A stretch of 64,000 bases of DNA from CAZADS01 sp964483985. GTDB lineage: Bacteria; Pseudomonadota; Alphaproteobacteria; Thalassobaculales; Thalassobaculaceae. Under the pieces are notes generated by a model. The model worked only from the letters and a program-made list of their open reading frames with translations, did not search any database and was not told the origin of the DNA. The stretch is from NCBI GenBank assembly GCA_964483985.1, contig CAZADS010000061.1, forward strand, positions 1 to 64,000. The letters run 5' to 3'. The position numbers were made by a program, and so were the translations under genes. Position 1 is the stretch's first letter. The number at the start of each line of letters is the position of its first letter. Below, in pieces: positions 44,029 through 53,730 of this stretch.

Positions 44029-45150
44029 ATGGGAGACGGCCCACTTAATGGAATTAAAGTTATCGAGTTTGGCCAAAATTTAGCCGGTCCTTATTGCGGT
44101 CAAATTTTAGCCTTTCTAGGAGCAGATGTTATAAAATTAGAACGGCCCGAAGGAGACGATGCACGACGTTGGGGACCACCTTTTAACGAAGACAGTGAAG
44201 AGACAACCGCTGTTGCTTTTATAGCTTTGAATAGGGGAAAAAAAAGCCAAATAATTGACCTAAAAAACCCATCGGATAAAACTAAACTAATCAAAATGAT
44301 TGGGGATTCCGATGTTTTTATTCACAATCTAAGAGCTGACGTTCCAGCACACTTTGGTTTTGATGCCGTAACCTTAACTAGAAAATTTCCTACGCTTATA
44401 TACGCCAATTTAGGCGCTTTTGGACACAAAGGGCCCTGGTGTAACCGCCCCGGTTACGAGCCTATAATTCAAGCTGAAGCAGGACTGATGTCAGTAAATG
44501 GAGATCCAATCGCACCTCCAGCTCGGATAGGGGTGTCTATTATTGATTTATCTACAGGAATGTGGACGGCAATAGGCATCTTATCGGCAATCACTCAAAG
44601 GACACAAATCGGTAAAGGATGCATCGTCGATACCTCGCTTTTTGAAACCGGTTTAATGTGGATTTCGACACATGCTTCTGCATATACGGCAGGGGGGTTG
44701 ATTCCGAAGCGGTTATCGTCTGGTCATCCTGCCCTTGCGCCATACCAAGTCTTCGAGTGCAAGGACGGGCCTATCATGATCTGCCCCGGAAACGAAAGGC
44801 TTTGGCAAAAATTTTCAGAAGTATTGGGACACCCAGAATGGACCGAAGATCCGCGTTACTTCACCAACAGGGAGCGAGTGGAACGCAGAGACGAAGTTAA
44901 CAAAATGGTCTCGGATGTGATACTTGAGAAATCTCGGAAATATTGGCAGAAAAAGCTCGATAAGGCAGGCGTACCATGTAGTCCTCTAAATACAGTTCCC
45001 GAAGTGCTTGAACTCTCGCAAACCAGAGCATTAAACATGTTCTTTAAACCATATAAAGATCACTCTGGCTTATATCATGGTTTACCAATCAGTTTTGATG
45101 GTAAACGAGCTGGAAATTCCAGCCAAGCCCCAAAGCTAGGGGATAATTAA
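44029..45150 (+). CDS. CaiB/BaiF family CoA-transferase
   Basis: Class III CoA-transferase, 373 residues. It shows IKVIEFGQNLAGPYCGQILA near the start, GADVIKLERPEGDDARRWGP, ALNRGKKSQIIDLK, ADVPAHFGFD and IIDLSTGMWTAIGI, where the Asp is the likely catalytic residue. The C-terminal domain has VPCSPLNTVPEV. It swaps CoA between carboxylic acids; the substrate pair is unknown. AAGGAG precedes the ATG. The protein is somewhat shorter than the usual 390-400 residues. Confidence 0.88.
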   Translation: MGDGPLNGIKVIEFGQNLAGPYCGQILAFLGADVIKLERPEGDDARRWGPPFNEDSEETTAVAFIALNRGKKSQIIDLKNPSDKTKLIKMIGDSDVFIHNLRADVPAHFGFDAVTLTRKFPTLIYANLGAFGHKGPWCNRPGYEPIIQAEAGLMSVNGDPIAPPARIGVSIIDLSTGMWTAIGILSAITQRTQIGKGCIVDTSLFETGLMWISTHASAYTAGGLIPKRLSSGHPALAPYQVFECKDGPIMICPGNERLWQKFSEVLGHPEWTEDPRYFTNRERVERRDEVNKMVSDVILEKSRKYWQKKLDKAGVPCSPLNTVPEVLELSQTRALNMFFKPYKDHSGLYHGLPISFDGKRAGNSSQAPKLGDN

Positions 45151-45190
45151 TTTACCTATTTGTGAAATCCCGATTATAGGATTGCGTTTT

Positions 45191-46042
45191 ATGACCGAAA
45201 ATCCAGATATTGTAAAAAGTGGTACCCAGCACCTGGTCTTGCGTATCATGGAATCACTATTTATTCAGCGAGTAATTACGCTGCTCATTATCGTTAATGC
45301 GGCGATTCTGGCCTTGGAAACAAGTGAACTTGCTATGAAGTCAGCCGGTAAATTTCTTTTAATTTTAGATCGCTGTATTTTAATAATATTTGTAATAGAA
45401 ATCTTTTTTAAATGCTTCGGTCAAAGACTAAAATTTTTCCAAGACCCTTGGAACGTATTCGATACCTTTGTGATTTCTATTGCTTTAGTACCAGTGACTG
45501 AGTCCTTAACAGTGCTAAGGGCATTACGGATTCTAAGAGTTCTCCGTTTGATTTCCGTTGTTCCTTCGCTAAGGCGCGTAGTGGGTGCATTGTTACATGC
45601 CTTACCAGGTATGGGTTCTGTCATCCTCCTTTTATTAATCATTTATTTTGTTTTTTCGGTGATGGCAACCAAGCTCTTTGGTATTTCTTTCCCTGAGTGG
45701 TTTGGAACTATCGGTAGTTCTGCATATACTCTGTTTCAAATTATGACATTGGAGAGTTGGTCGATGGGAATCGTTCGACCTGTGATGCAGGAATTCTCTT
45801 TAGCTTGGGCATTCTTTGTACCTTTTATTTTAGTGACTTCCTTTGCTGTTTTAAACTTATTTATTGGGATAATTGTGGACGCAATGCAAACCCATGCTAA
45901 ACAAGAGAACAATTTTAAATCAGAATATAATAAGGATCCATCATTGACAGATCTTCACAGAGAGATTCAGATACTTCAAAAAGAAATCATTAGTTTACGG
46001 GAAAAAGTTCAAGATAATCCAAATGAATCGAAGATCCTTTAA
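45191..46042 (+). CDS. BacNav-type voltage-gated cation channel
   Basis: Single-domain six-segment channel of about 283 residues, resembling NaChBac and NavMs. S1-S3 cover about 25-100. The S4 voltage sensor at 109-130 (LRALRILRVLRLISVVPSLR) carries arginines every third residue. S5 and S6 flank the pore, whose filter reads TLESWS at 186-191, the sodium-selective signature. After S6 (LNLFIGIIVDAM) comes a polar neck and a C-terminal coiled coil (LHREIQILQKEIISLREKVQ), as in tetrameric bacterial channels. The ATG at 45191 is used; a TTG three codons earlier is less likely. In marine bacteria such channels are linked to flagellar and pH behaviour. Confidence 0.92.
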   Translation: MTENPDIVKSGTQHLVLRIMESLFIQRVITLLIIVNAAILALETSELAMKSAGKFLLILDRCILIIFVIEIFFKCFGQRLKFFQDPWNVFDTFVISIALVPVTESLTVLRALRILRVLRLISVVPSLRRVVGALLHALPGMGSVILLLLIIYFVFSVMATKLFGISFPEWFGTIGSSAYTLFQIMTLESWSMGIVRPVMQEFSLAWAFFVPFILVTSFAVLNLFIGIIVDAMQTHAKQENNFKSEYNKDPSLTDLHREIQILQKEIISLREKVQDNPNESKIL

Positions 46043-46116
46043 TCTGACAACATCACTAATTTTTGATCGTCGGTTGAAAAGACCGTTATTGAAAATAAAA
46101 AAAAGAATCTGAGAAA

Positions 46117-46749
46117 ATGAGCGAAACTTGTGTACGTGATTCTATAGCTAAACTAGCTAAATCAATTTACGATCGAGGACTGACTTTTGGTAGCTCTGGG
46201 AATATTAGCGTCCGGTTAGAAGATGGATGGCTGATGACTCCCACTGGCTCGTCTTTGGGCAACCTAGATCCAGCTTCTATTTCCAAATTGGATAACAAAG
46301 GGCGTTTGATAAGCGGGGAAAAACCAACTAAGGAAAGTTTTCTTCATTTAGCTATGTATCAAGAACGACCCACCACAGGCGCGGTCGTTCATTTACATTC
46401 AACTCATTCGGTTGCTGTCAGTTGCCTTGCAGATGTTGATCCAACAAATGTACTCCCACCGATAACCGCATATTATGTGATGAAAGTTGGAATTTTACCG
46501 CTCGTCCCATATTTTGCACCTGGTGATCTAAACCTTGCAAAAGCGGTCAGGTCATTAGCTTCAAAACATCATGCCGTCCTTCTAGCTAATCATGGACCAA
46601 TTGTCGCTGGGGATTCTCTAAAAAGTGCCATATATGCCACCGAGGAGCTCGAAGAAACGGCTCGGTTATTTTTAATGTTAAAAGGTATGGATACGCGATT
46701 TTTAACCCATCAGAACGTCATGGAACTTAAAACAAAATTTCCAGTTTAG
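46117..46749 (+). CDS. Class II aldolase family protein (OtnC-like)
   Basis: 210 residues, single adducin/class II aldolase domain. The zinc histidines are in VHLHSTHSVAV (two) and LLANHGPIVAG. Asn and Ser in FGSSGNISVRL bind phosphate in relatives, and LKTPTG-like MTPTGSSLGNLDP follows. The closest described type is OtnC, 3-oxo-tetronate 4-phosphate decarboxylase, but the OtnK kinase is not nearby, so the substrate is uncertain. It converges with the bifunctional aldolase/dehydrogenase gene, overlapping by four bases. Confidence 0.85.
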   Translation: MSETCVRDSIAKLAKSIYDRGLTFGSSGNISVRLEDGWLMTPTGSSLGNLDPASISKLDNKGRLISGEKPTKESFLHLAMYQERPTTGAVVHLHSTHSVAVSCLADVDPTNVLPPITAYYVMKVGILPLVPYFAPGDLNLAKAVRSLASKHHAVLLANHGPIVAGDSLKSAIYATEELEETARLFLMLKGMDTRFLTHQNVMELKTKFPV

Positions 46750-48800
46750 CGCATAGCCGCAGCAATATTTCCTCCATCCACAGTCGTTACATTTGCAGTT
46801 GTTCTCGTTGAAAGTGCTTGCCACAGAAATGCCTCTGCCACATGTGTGGGGGTTACTTCCCTTCCAAGTAAATTACCGGATAAATAAGCGTCTGAAGTTA
46901 TACCTCTTGCCTTAGAACGTTCCGCTATCATCTTTTGCGTTAAAAGGCCGGACTGTATGCGATCCGCATTAACTGCGTTGGACCGAATTCCAAATTTTCC
47001 GTACTCTAGTGCGTATTGACGCGATAGAAATAATGTAGCTGCTTTGGGTATACCATAGGGTCCAAAATTAACTCCTGGATTGACTGCCTGCTTGGACGCA
47101 TTGAATAACAAAACTCCACCTATGCCTTGTGCCAACATGATATTAACTGCTGCTTTTGCTGCTGTTTGGTGAGCGAAAAAATTAAGTTCAAAGCTTCGCC
47201 GTAATACGCCATCATCTAATTCTCCCATTGCACCTTGTGATGCAGAACCAGCATTTGATATAAGGATATCTACGCCGCCAAAAATATCGCAGACTTTTGA
47301 GAAGACAGCTGCGATTTGAGACGGTTTCGTAACATCACAAACCATCGAAATAGCTCCATTGCCCGCCTCTTTAGCCACTTTATTAGCCTTCTTGCAGTCA
47401 AGGTCCAGAACAGCGACGTGTGCCCCTTCGCGTGCGATAACTTTTGCGATCGCTGAACCGATAGTGCCAGCCCCTCCCGTCAAGACTACTACTTGGCCAG
47501 AGAGTGGTTTATAAATCGTAGAATTGATTTTAGCTTGCTCCAATGACCAATATTCCAACTTAAATAATTCTTCCTCGGACAAAGGAGTAAAGCGACCAAT
47601 TCTTTCCGCATCGATAATGGCCTCTATCCAAATTTCCGCCAAATCTGCTACTATTATGGCTTCAGCCTGATTACGGCCGACTCCGAATAAACCAAGGCCA
47701 GGCACGATTATGATTCTAGGCACTTTATCAAGCATTATACGTTTAACCTTATCGAGCGCGTTACAGCGATCAAAATAAGAACTATACTCTGACGCATAAT
47801 CTTTAGCTCGTTTGAAGGTACTGATTGCAAAATTCTTTAAATCGGATTCGCTGGGCGGCAATGTTATCATTGGCTTTTTCTTCGTTCTGATTACTAAATC
47901 TGGAGTACTAACGCCTCGAGTTGCATAATCACTTACCCCTTCTCCATTTACAAATGTCATTATTTTCCTGGCGTTTCGATGCTCTAGGACAAAATGCTTA
48001 TAACTTCCATCACCAAGATGTTCTGCAATTGCACCCCTTAAAATTGGTGCAATAACGGCACGGGATGCAATTTTTTTAGGTAAATTTTCCTTTTTGAAAA
48101 CCGATTTTCGTCCCTTTTGGATACGTCTCTCTGCTGCCGTGACATATTTAATCATACGAAAATATGAAATTTTAGCTGTTTCCCCAAATGTGAAAATCCC
48201 GTGCTTATCTAAAATTAGTCCTTCAACGTTTGTATTAGTCTCATAAATTTCTACTGCCAGTTTGGCGAGATCAAACCCTGGTGCCACGTAGGGGACAAAA
48301 CCAAGCTTAAACCCAAATATATCCCGACATAAATCTGCCGAATTAGGTTGATTAATAATGGATAATATAGCCGTTGAATGAGTATGGTCGACATATTTTT
48401 GCGGCAAGAACGCATGCAGAAGCGTCTCAACAGATGGGTTTGGGGACGCTGGGTCAATTAAATTAGCTCTTTGCAGTTTTACCATTTTCTCATCCGAAAG
48501 AGTTTTCAAATGGCGTACCCTCAAAAGTGGAGCTAGCTTTACCGAAGGAAGCCCAGCGGGTTCAATATTGCCCATGTCCCACCCACTGCCTTTGACACAA
48601 AGAACGTCCCATTTATCACCAACAAGATCCGTCATACTCGTTTTCAAGGAAGTATTGCCTCCTCCATGGAGAACCAATTTTGAAACGCTTCCCAACAATC
48701 GGGTTGTATACACTCGCAAAGCTAGATCCTTTGCGATTCCTTTACGTTTGTAATGAGCTACGATTTTTTTAGCTGCTCTATCATCCCACTCATTCTTCAT
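46746..48800 (-). CDS. Bifunctional aldolase / short-chain dehydrogenase
   Basis: Product of 684 residues with a class II aldolase domain (about 1-400: LVLHGGGNTSLKT, VDHTHSTAILS, LDKHGIFTFG) fused to a short-chain dehydrogenase (about 425-684). In the latter, TGGAGTIGSAIAKVIAREG is the NAD(P) site, ISNAG the NNAG-like motif, and YGIPKAATLFLSRQ gives the YxxxK pair. The COG3347 family includes rhamnulose-1-phosphate aldolase/lactaldehyde dehydrogenase (RhaD type) enzymes of sugar catabolism. The start at 48800 (MKNEWDDRAAKKI) is preferred since GGAGATGC precedes it. The preferred sugar is not known. Confidence 0.88.
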   Translation of the reverse strand: MKNEWDDRAAKKIVAHYKRKGIAKDLALRVYTTRLLGSVSKLVLHGGGNTSLKTSMTDLVGDKWDVLCVKGSGWDMGNIEPAGLPSVKLAPLLRVRHLKTLSDEKMVKLQRANLIDPASPNPSVETLLHAFLPQKYVDHTHSTAILSIINQPNSADLCRDIFGFKLGFVPYVAPGFDLAKLAVEIYETNTNVEGLILDKHGIFTFGETAKISYFRMIKYVTAAERRIQKGRKSVFKKENLPKKIASRAVIAPILRGAIAEHLGDGSYKHFVLEHRNARKIMTFVNGEGVSDYATRGVSTPDLVIRTKKKPMITLPPSESDLKNFAISTFKRAKDYASEYSSYFDRCNALDKVKRIMLDKVPRIIIVPGLGLFGVGRNQAEAIIVADLAEIWIEAIIDAERIGRFTPLSEEELFKLEYWSLEQAKINSTIYKPLSGQVVVLTGGAGTIGSAIAKVIAREGAHVAVLDLDCKKANKVAKEAGNGAISMVCDVTKPSQIAAVFSKVCDIFGGVDILISNAGSASQGAMGELDDGVLRRSFELNFFAHQTAAKAAVNIMLAQGIGGVLLFNASKQAVNPGVNFGPYGIPKAATLFLSRQYALEYGKFGIRSNAVNADRIQSGLLTQKMIAERSKARGITSDAYLSGNLLGREVTPTHVAEAFLWQALSTRTTANVTTVDGGNIAAAMR

Positions 48801-48850
48801 TTCGCATCTCCGTATCAACGAACGTCAAAAAGAAATGATAAAATTTAAAA

Positions 48851-49960
48851 TCAAATTCTGTATTTTTTTATAGCAACAGGATCAACTTTAATCCCAAATC
48901 CATTCCCTTCCGGTAAGCGTATACGACCATTTCTTACTCTGGGTCCCTCTAATAGCATATGGGCCCATAGAGGATCTCTCTCCGGATTTGCAAAGCACTC
49001 CACGCACATTCCATGAGGCTGTGATGACAAAAGGTGAATTGCTATTTGGGGTTCTTCATGATGGGTCATATAAACGTCATGCAGTAGGGCTAGACCTGCC
49101 ACTCGTTGCCAAACCGTAATTCCACCGGCCTCGGATGCATCAAAATTGACGATATCTACCGCCCCTGACCCTATCAACCGTCTCATGGCTTGCCCCGTAA
49201 TTTCACTTTGTCCCGCATTTATAGGTATGCGACTATATCTTCGCACCTCAGCCATATTGCGGAGATCATCCATCCAATGGCAGGGCTCCTCAAACCAAGC
49301 TATATTTAAAGGTTCTATCAGGTCAGCAAATTTTATAGCGTCTCGCCAAGACCACCCTCTGTTTGCATCAACCGCTATGATAAAATCTGACCCCGCTCCA
49401 TCCCTGGCCGCTTGCACTCTCTTAGCATCCTCTTCTGGCGACAATCCGCCGACTTTTACTTTACATCCCGCCATTCCCAGAGCCTGCAACGTCTGCATTT
49501 CGGTGGCTAGATCCTTTAAAGTTTTCCCTTCCTCGTAATAACCTCCAATAGAAATTATATCCATTTCTTGATACGTGCCTCCTAGCAACCGCGAAACACT
49601 GACTTGATAGCATCGGCCGATTGCATCCCAGATCGCACTATCAACGCAAGCTATAGCTTGCATTAACAAATCCGGTGACATTGCTGCGCTAGGAATTTTT
49701 TCCTCTAATGATTTATATCGTTGTTGCCAATCTCGAACATCTCCACCAATCAATAATGGTGCTAATTCATTATTGATTAGGGCCGCTATTTCTATTCCGT
49801 GCGAACGATTATCTCCATTATAGACCTCTGCTAAAGGGCCGTCTTTTATCCAAAGCCGAGTGATCACAGTACACCGAGAAGTAACACTATAAGTGCTTCC
49901 ACCAAAATCTTTATTTAATGGTATACGGATTGCTGTTGCTTCGATTTTATCGATGATCAT
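48851..49960 (-). CDS. Enolase-superfamily enzyme (mandelate racemase/muconate lactonizing type)
   Basis: 369 residues. The KxK motif CKVKVGGLSP, the metal ligands VDANRGW, WFEEPCH and NAGQSEIT, and the general-base-like HHEEPQIAIH are all readable, as in mandelate-racemase subgroup sugar-acid dehydratases. The N-terminal capping domain starts IEATAIRIPLNKDFGGSTYS. It most likely dehydrates or racemises a carboxylate sugar. It is in the same direction as the aldolase/dehydrogenase gene, 50 bases upstream of it, consistent with a sugar-acid pathway. Confidence 0.87.
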   Translation of the reverse strand: MIIDKIEATAIRIPLNKDFGGSTYSVTSRCTVITRLWIKDGPLAEVYNGDNRSHGIEIAALINNELAPLLIGGDVRDWQQRYKSLEEKIPSAAMSPDLLMQAIACVDSAIWDAIGRCYQVSVSRLLGGTYQEMDIISIGGYYEEGKTLKDLATEMQTLQALGMAGCKVKVGGLSPEEDAKRVQAARDGAGSDFIIAVDANRGWSWRDAIKFADLIEPLNIAWFEEPCHWMDDLRNMAEVRRYSRIPINAGQSEITGQAMRRLIGSGAVDIVNFDASEAGGITVWQRVAGLALLHDVYMTHHEEPQIAIHLLSSQPHGMCVECFANPERDPLWAHMLLEGPRVRNGRIRLPEGNGFGIKVDPVAIKKYRI

Positions 49961-50181
49961 ATTAGTTCCTGACTTTCGTTTAAAAAATGAAGAATTGCAT
50001 CTAAAGCCAGACCATCAACATGGTAAAGCTTCACTCCTTATGTTCTATTATTGTGGAGCTAATATCATCACTCTGTCCAATTCTATTAATACGACTGATT
50101 TCGCTTAAATAGTCTTGACCTAAACGATGCACTTGGCGAGGCTCCGCCGCCAACCTATTTTACCTAGTAGGAGTTTCAATA

Positions 50182-51057
50182 ATGAGTGCCGGAAAAAGAT
50201 TACCAGGAACTCCAGTGCCAATGCATATCTGGATAGGGAGCGATGGAGTGAAGATTGCTGGAGACACCTGGGGCAACCCAAAGGGCCCACTGGTAATACT
50301 TCAACATGGCGGAGGTCAAACTCGGCACGCTTGGAAACAGGCTGGCGAAACCCTTGGTAAGGCCGGTTATCATGCCGTGGCCTTTGATGCTAGAGGTCAT
50401 GGCGATTCGGATTGGGCGGGAGAGGGAAATTATGGTGCCGACAAAATGGTTGAAGATCTTCGACTCGTAAGCATCGCGCTTAACTCTAGTAATCCCATCC
50501 TTGTTGGAGCGTCTATGGGAGCGGGTACCAGCTTAATCGCGATAGGAGAAAACAAATTGAAGGCAAGCGCTTTAGTAATGGTAGATATGGCTCCCCGTAT
50601 TGAACCCGAAGGACAGGCTAAAATTCAAGCCTTCATGAACCAAAAACCGGATGGCTTTGATACTTTACAAGAAGTTGCAGATGCCATTGCGAACTATCAA
50701 CCGCATCGAAAACGTCCAAGAACTCTGGATGGTTTAGCTAAAAATGTTAGGCTAGCACCCAATGGGAAATATGTTTGGCACTGGGATCCGGCCCGTCGTT
50801 TAAATCGACCAGAGCAGGCCGATTACCGAGAGAGGCTCAGGATCGCTGCGGATAATTTAACCTTACCCGTATTACTTGTCCGAGGAGGATTGTCGGATGT
50901 GCTAAGTGAAGAAGGAGCAAAAAGTTTCCTAATGCAATGCCCTCACGCCGAATACGTCAATGTTTCTAACGCAGCTCATATGGTAGCAGGAGATCGAAAT
51001 GATATTTTCGCAAAATCAGCAGTGAAGTTTCTACTCAAAACTATCCCGCCTCGATAA
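50182..51057 (+). CDS. Alpha/beta hydrolase
   Basis: 291-residue alpha/beta-fold hydrolase. The oxyanion region is LQHGGGQTRHAW, and AFDARGHGDSDW is a typical strand-4 loop. The nucleophile is Ser111 in VGASMGAG, and the catalytic His lies in NAAHMVAGDRND near residue 268. The acid is not clear. Substrate is unknown; esters, lactones or ring-cleavage products are common for this group. TAGGAG is found ahead of the ATG. Confidence 0.83.
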   Translation: MSAGKRLPGTPVPMHIWIGSDGVKIAGDTWGNPKGPLVILQHGGGQTRHAWKQAGETLGKAGYHAVAFDARGHGDSDWAGEGNYGADKMVEDLRLVSIALNSSNPILVGASMGAGTSLIAIGENKLKASALVMVDMAPRIEPEGQAKIQAFMNQKPDGFDTLQEVADAIANYQPHRKRPRTLDGLAKNVRLAPNGKYVWHWDPARRLNRPEQADYRERLRIAADNLTLPVLLVRGGLSDVLSEEGAKSFLMQCPHAEYVNVSNAAHMVAGDRNDIFAKSAVKFLLKTIPPR

Positions 51058-51172
51058 ACAATACCTCGTTCGTAGCATTAATAGATCACCGCGTAGACCG
51101 ACCCCAGTATATCCTTTCCACAGTGTTTTATTTTAAGATACCGCCACTCTAACAAAATAAAAAGAAGCACTC

Positions 51173-52168
51173 ATGAACGCACTTGATGAAATTCCCATTG
51201 GCCAAACTGGCATTAAAGTCACACGCTTAGGTCTTGGGGGTGTATTTGTAGGTAGTCATTTTGAAACCTCCGCCAGTTACGATATTTCACTAAAAACGAT
51301 AAAGACTGCTTACGATATTGGAATAAAGTATTTTGACACTGCCCCGTTCTATGGCTGCGGAAGAAGTGAAGCTCGTTTTGGAAAAATGCTTAGCGATAAA
51401 CCTCGAGACACATACGTTCTTTCTACCAAGGTAGGGAGATTGCTTATACCTGATTCTGAGAATCCTGGGATGTGGGAAGACGATAAAATAACACACTTTG
51501 TTCCAGAATTTGATTTGTCTCGGGATGGGATTATAAAGTCCGTTGAGGATAGTTTAGAACGCCTTGGGTTAAACCATGTCGAAATTCTCTATTTGCACGA
51601 TCCAGACAGGGCAAACAAAGAAGACGAGGCTATTAAATCGGCATTCCCCGCATTAATGGAATTAAAGGAGCAGGGTTTAGTAAAAGCTATAGGGACAGGC
51701 ATGAATCAATGGCAGATGCCTATGCGATTTCTTCAAGAATTCGATTTAGACGTCATCTTATTGGCGGGGAGGTACACTCTTTTAGATCAATCTGCATATT
51801 TGGACTTTCTCCCCCTGTGCGAGAAACGGGGGACTAAAATAGTCACTGGAGGCCCCTTTAATTCTGGCATTTTAACTGCAACGACTTTCAACCAATCCAC
51901 CTGGTTTAACTACAAACCCGCTAGCGCAGAATGGATAGAAAAGGCCATTAATTTAAAGCTAATTTGCGATAAATATAGCGTTAACTTGAAGGCCGCGGCG
52001 CTCCAATTTCCTTTGGCTCATCCTGCCGTTGCTTGTGTTATACCTGGCGCAGCCAGCCCCGCCCAGTTGGAAGAAAACGTTTCTCTCATAAACGCTCCTA
52101 TCCCTCCCGGCGTTTGGGAAGAACTTAAATATCAAAATTTGATCCCAATTGATGCACCCACTCCCTAA
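51173..52168 (+). CDS. Aldo/keto reductase
   Basis: 331 residues, TIM-barrel aldo/keto reductase of the sugar (L-fucose or D-threo-aldose dehydrogenase-like) type. GLGGVFVGSHF, FDTAPFYGCGRSEARFGKML (catalytic Asp and Tyr), LSTKVGRL (Lys), ILYLHDPD (His) and VIPGAASPAQLEEN near the end are readable. It may oxidise an aldose or reduce a ketone. The neighbourhood contains sugar-acid enzymes, so a sugar dehydrogenase role is plausible. Confidence 0.87.
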   Translation: MNALDEIPIGQTGIKVTRLGLGGVFVGSHFETSASYDISLKTIKTAYDIGIKYFDTAPFYGCGRSEARFGKMLSDKPRDTYVLSTKVGRLLIPDSENPGMWEDDKITHFVPEFDLSRDGIIKSVEDSLERLGLNHVEILYLHDPDRANKEDEAIKSAFPALMELKEQGLVKAIGTGMNQWQMPMRFLQEFDLDVILLAGRYTLLDQSAYLDFLPLCEKRGTKIVTGGPFNSGILTATTFNQSTWFNYKPASAEWIEKAINLKLICDKYSVNLKAAALQFPLAHPAVACVIPGAASPAQLEENVSLINAPIPPGVWEELKYQNLIPIDAPTP

Positions 52169-52666
52169 GCTGGGATATAATTTGGATTTCTTTTCGGTCA
52201 ATTATAAAAACGTAGAGGGCATGTTGAAATCCCGTATCAATCAAAAAAATAAACCTATTTTCGAACCTTTTATTACTGAGGATAGTGACCTTTTGCTTAA
52301 AGACAACAAATAGAAACCAATGTTAGTCTTAAAAAAGCAATCAATTAGATATCAGTGTTTTATAAGCCAATCTAAATGATCACATAGATTGAACAATAAA
52401 ATATGCAAAACCTTTTATCCCAGCAACAACATATTCAGGACTCACGTAATTTATCAAAAAGATTTTTTTATTAAACTAGAACTGAAATACCTAATGTCCA
52501 GTAGTTATTAACCAACTAATGTAAACGATACCTGGATATTTACCAAAATTTTCTTCCAAATTATGGTAACGGTTTGTGCCCTGTGTTAGTTATCACGTAG
52601 TTTAGATAAAAGACTTTGCCCTATAATTCTTATGCTGAAAAATATCGGTTATTAAAGGGAACAATC
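52169..52666 (+). other. Intergenic region, 498 bases
   Basis: AT-rich stretch between aldo/keto reductase and TauD genes. One small frame at 52221-52313 (MLKSRINQKNKPIFEP, 30 codons, AGAGGG just before the ATG) could be a short gene but has no recognisable homologue. The rest contains no tRNA-like fold, convincing promoter pair or terminator hairpin. Confidence 0.35.
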
Positions 52667-53530
52667 ATGAGTTCAAATGCTGATATCATTAAATCACCAA
52701 TAGCGGAGACCCCAAGTTTTAAGATTAAAGCACTCTCGAACTTAATGGCAGCAGAGGTGATTGGCCTAGATCTTTCAAAACCATTTGATCACAAGACAAA
52801 ACATACTATTCATAAAGCATTTCTGGATCACCAACTATTAGTGTTCCGAAACCAGAATCTCAACAAAGAGGAACAGGTTAAATTTACGCAACAATTTGGC
52901 GATTTAGAACGGCACGCAATAAGCAATAAAGGTTCGGCAGACTCACCTTTTGTCCACATAGTTACAAACCTCGATGCTAATGGAATTCCAACCGGAACAG
53001 TTGGCTCTCAGCACTGGCACTCTGATAAATCATTCCGTCCCGAACCGTCTATGGCCACCATACTACATGCAAAACAATTACCACCAAAAGGAGGTGATAC
53101 CTGGTTCGCTAATATGTACGGAGCCTATAGTGCTTTAGAAGAATCTCAAAAATCAGCAATTGAAAAATTGAGTATCATTCACATTCTTTTTTTAGGGCGA
53201 CCTTTAACTCATGAGGAGCTTGATGACGCACCGCCAATGGCTCACCCTTTAGTTAGAATTCATCCCGAAACTGGACGCAAGTGCTTGTTTTTAGGAATGC
53301 ACGCTTCTCATATAGATGGGATTTCCGGCACAGCAGGAAAATCCAAGGTGCGAGAATTAGAAAGTCACGCGACTGAAGACCGTTTTATCTTCCGGCATAA
53401 ATGGGAGGTCGGTGATTTATTAATGTGGGATAACCGATGCCTTCTGCACCGAGCAGATGCTAATTTCGATGCGGCCTTACATCCCAGGGTCATGCATCGA
53501 ACTTGCCTTAAGGGCACACCCACTGCCTGA
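52667..53530 (+). CDS. TauD/TfdA-family 2-oxoglutarate dioxygenase
   Basis: 287 residues with the TauD fold. HWHSDKSF gives His118 and Asp120, LLHRADAN gives His261, and HRTCLKG gives the 2-oxoglutarate arginine at 278. LLVFRNQNLNKEEQVKFTQQ is the usual N-terminal block. It hydroxylates a sulfonate, chlorophenoxy or similar acid; the target is unknown. The ATG at 52667 follows AAGGGA; the longer frame starts 17 codons upstream. It lies before a GMC oxidoreductase and TauE-type permease. Confidence 0.87.
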   Translation: MSSNADIIKSPIAETPSFKIKALSNLMAAEVIGLDLSKPFDHKTKHTIHKAFLDHQLLVFRNQNLNKEEQVKFTQQFGDLERHAISNKGSADSPFVHIVTNLDANGIPTGTVGSQHWHSDKSFRPEPSMATILHAKQLPPKGGDTWFANMYGAYSALEESQKSAIEKLSIIHILFLGRPLTHEELDDAPPMAHPLVRIHPETGRKCLFLGMHASHIDGISGTAGKSKVRELESHATEDRFIFRHKWEVGDLLMWDNRCLLHRADANFDAALHPRVMHRTCLKGTPTA

Positions 53531-53730
53531 TGCCATTACTATGAAATAAACCGTGTCTGATTTGGAGCAACGGCGGGTAAATATAAACAACTCCTTAGTT
53601 AAAACTCTTTCTCGGAGTGCTTCCTATTGAACAACACATACACAATTGTTTTTTAGTGCCATTTGACACTGCCATTTCTGGCATACAGGCTAAGTGAAAA
53701 TATCACCTGGACTATCAGGAGTTTAACGTT

